Shown in pieces: positions 23,562 to 25,055 of a stretch of DNA of 25,055 nucleotides (position 1 is the stretch's first letter; every line of letters begins with the position of its first letter). Position numbers and translations under genes: made by a program. The DNA lies in the IMG/VR virus record IMGVR_UViG_3300035034_000588, positions 1 through 25,055 of that record. One strand, 5' to 3'. Origin of the DNA: a virus. The notes under the pieces are model-generated. The model saw nothing but the letters and a program-made list of their open reading frames with translations. It did not search any database and had not been told where the DNA came from.

Positions 23562-24845
23562 ATGCCAAAGTTCAAAACTGATGCCATAGTTCCAGAACAA
23601 GCTTACGGTCCTGGATGGAGTGGTAATTTAGCAGCCGCTACTAAAAATGCTATCTACGATGCAATAGAAGCTTTAGGATCAATGGGAGCCGTAGGTGGTT
23701 ACTCCATGATATGGGCAGAAGAAAATGGAGCTGCTAGTACAGTAACAAATGGTGGTTACCAATATTCTTTTGGTAATGGGGCAACAAATTCAGACGGAGC
23801 AGTAATTGGATTTGATTGTACAATAACTGCGTTAACTATTAGTACAGGGTCAAACACTTCCGTAACCGTCGAGCTAGTTGTAAACAACACGCCTACTGGG
23901 AATACAGTGTCTACATCAAGTAGTCAAACAGCAGTAGCTCCAGTAAATGTTGCAATATCTTCAGGTGATAGAGTAACATTTAGAACAACCGCAGGGTCAG
24001 GAGGAGCACCTATCACAGTAGGAGCAGCGTTAAGAAGTGGCGCAGTACCCGATGCTTTAATAAATGACGTAAGTCCACAGCTAGGGGGGCTTCTTGATGC
24101 CAATGGATTTAACATTGACATGGGTACTAATCTAATAACTGACACTAAAGTTGGTCAATGGGACACTGCTTTTGGTTGGGGAGATTGGGAAGCAGGAGTT
24201 GATAAAACATTTGTAGACGCATTAAATATAGATGCTGATACTCTTGATGGTTTAGATTCTGATGCTTTTGCTCAAGATGTTAATGGACAATCAGCAGTAG
24301 CTGGAAGTGTAACTTTAGACACTGATGATCTGGCTGACCCTAATGGGAATTATTTTAGTGAGCAAAGAGCGCACGATGCTATATGGAAACAAGGCACTGT
24401 CTTTCCAGTTTCTCCTGAAGATAAGCAGCATTTCTATCGTACGGATTTAGAGCTGCTTTTTTACTTTGATTTGGCTCGTGATGGTGGAAGCGGGAGATGG
24501 GTAACTGCGTCTAGTTTTGAATTGGTTTTTGCAAGAGCTGGGACATTTTCAAACACAAATACAGCACTGACTTTTTTGACTACCTCAAACAAAATACTGA
24601 CCCGTGACTTAGTAATAACACGTTCAGATTATGGAAGTACTGCACTAGCTAGTGAAGGTACAGTCAACATTAGAAGAAATTCAACAGTAGAAGAAACGTA
24701 TACAGTAGCTGGTATTGGAGATAACAGGCTGTTGGATTTGCCATTGGCTTTGGGAGCAACGCTAAATATCATATTCACAACGGGAGCATCAGAATCAGTC
24801 GAAAATCCCGAGGTGACTTTAACCTGTAAATACACCGCCTCATGA
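23562..24845 (+). CDS. Tail fibre-like protein with several adhesion motifs
   Basis: A 427-residue protein. The start (PKFKTDAIVPEQAYGPGWSG) and the motif SPQLGGLLDANGFNIDMGTN (about residues 171-190) are typical of fibre proteins from marine and Bacteroidota phages. It has a beta-rich middle (GFDCTITALTISTGSNTSVT) and a LDGLDSDAFAQDV phrase near 230-240. A conserved-looking tail (DKQHFYRTDLELLFYFD, then WVTASSFELVFAR) precedes a final tip domain. It overlaps the esterase-like gene by ATGA (24842-24845), so the two are translationally coupled and probably act at the same host surface. No enzyme residues are visible. Confidence 0.75.
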   Translation: MPKFKTDAIVPEQAYGPGWSGNLAAATKNAIYDAIEALGSMGAVGGYSMIWAEENGAASTVTNGGYQYSFGNGATNSDGAVIGFDCTITALTISTGSNTSVTVELVVNNTPTGNTVSTSSSQTAVAPVNVAISSGDRVTFRTTAGSGGAPITVGAALRSGAVPDALINDVSPQLGGLLDANGFNIDMGTNLITDTKVGQWDTAFGWGDWEAGVDKTFVDALNIDADTLDGLDSDAFAQDVNGQSAVAGSVTLDTDDLADPNGNYFSEQRAHDAIWKQGTVFPVSPEDKQHFYRTDLELLFYFDLARDGGSGRWVTASSFELVFARAGTFSNTNTALTFLTTSNKILTRDLVITRSDYGSTALASEGTVNIRRNSTVEETYTVAGIGDNRLLDLPLALGATLNIIFTTGASESVENPEVTLTCKYTAS

Positions 24846-25055
24846 TAGTCCTACCAGCGCCATCTAGCCCACCAGCTTTTCTCACATCCACTCAGACATT
24901 CTTTGGCAATGTAAAATTTTATCAGGATGTAGATCGTGACTATTTTCTCGATTACTATGTGCCACAAGGTACAAGACCTGTAGGAGGATGGCCATGTGTT
25001 ATTGCTATTCATGGTGGATCATTTATTAATGGCGACAAAGACTTTATCAATTCTG
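24842..25055 (+). CDS. Alpha/beta-hydrolase (esterase-like), N-terminal part
   Basis: The first 71 codons of a gene cut by the right edge. It starts MIVLPAPSSPPAFLTSTQTF. The segment DVDRDYFLDYYVPQGTRPVG (residues 29-48) is followed by WPCVIAIHGGSFINGDKDF (50-68). HGGS with the following GDK is the oxyanion-hole signature of the alpha/beta-hydrolase esterase/lipase family (HGGGWxxGDK type), and D-x-Y-x-P before it is also typical. The catalytic Ser, Asp and His would lie beyond the window. Its coupling to the fibre gene by ATGA suggests a virion-linked deacetylase or esterase that removes acyl groups from the host's surface polysaccharide. This role is inferred. Confidence 0.75.
   Translation, partial: MIVLPAPSSPPAFLTSTQTFFGNVKFYQDVDRDYFLDYYVPQGTRPVGGWPCVIAIHGGSFINGDKDFINS

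Overview
The window looks like part of a tailed-phage genome infecting a member of the Bacteroidota, most likely a crAss-like (Crassvirales-type) phage. The reasons are: an AT-rich genome with tightly packed, overlapping genes; start codons preceded by A/T-rich tracts instead of Shine-Dalgarno sites; promoter candidates close to the Bacteroidota form TTG-N(17-23)-TAnnTTTG; and a virion block in the order HU/IHF-like protein, large terminase of about 800 residues, portal of about 820, acidic scaffold-like protein, capsid protein of about 495, connector, abundant structural protein, fibres. Family names here were assigned by reading the translations by eye. No database search was possible, so the taxonomic call is an inference.

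Layout. Positions 1-1379 hold four small minus-strand genes of unknown function, with two good minus-strand terminators. Positions 1380-1839 form a gene-free divergent region holding a GC-rich hairpin, a promoter candidate and a long leader containing short stems and an 11-codon upstream reading frame. From 1840 to the end every gene lies on the plus strand. A short accessory set (1840-2842) includes a 37-residue leucine-zipper microprotein and ends at a strong terminator. A new operon from 2965 carries a winged-helix-like protein, an HU/IHF-like protein, a small basic protein, a GroES-like co-chaperonin, a GroEL-type chaperonin, two small proteins and the large terminase. The portal, scaffold-like and capsid genes follow, then a conserved virion protein, a connector and a 419-residue structural protein closed by a terminator at 16958-16988. 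The rest (17023-25055) is an adhesion module: small proteins with cysteine pairs, repeat-bearing fibres, a beta-helix spike-like protein, and the start of an alpha/beta-hydrolase (esterase-like) gene cut by the window edge.

How it fits together. The groES-groEL pair sits directly upstream of terminase, portal and capsid, so it probably helps fold the capsid or another virion protein during late expression. The chaperonin keeps its ATP-site residues. By eye it lacks about 19 residues in the part of the equatorial domain that contacts the second ring in bacterial GroEL, and it lacks the GGM tail. The fibre and spike genes, together with the terminal esterase-like gene, suggest that the phage binds and may deacylate a surface polysaccharide. 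The best targets for follow-up are the chaperonin pair, the esterase next to the spike genes, the zipper microprotein, and the structured divergent leader.
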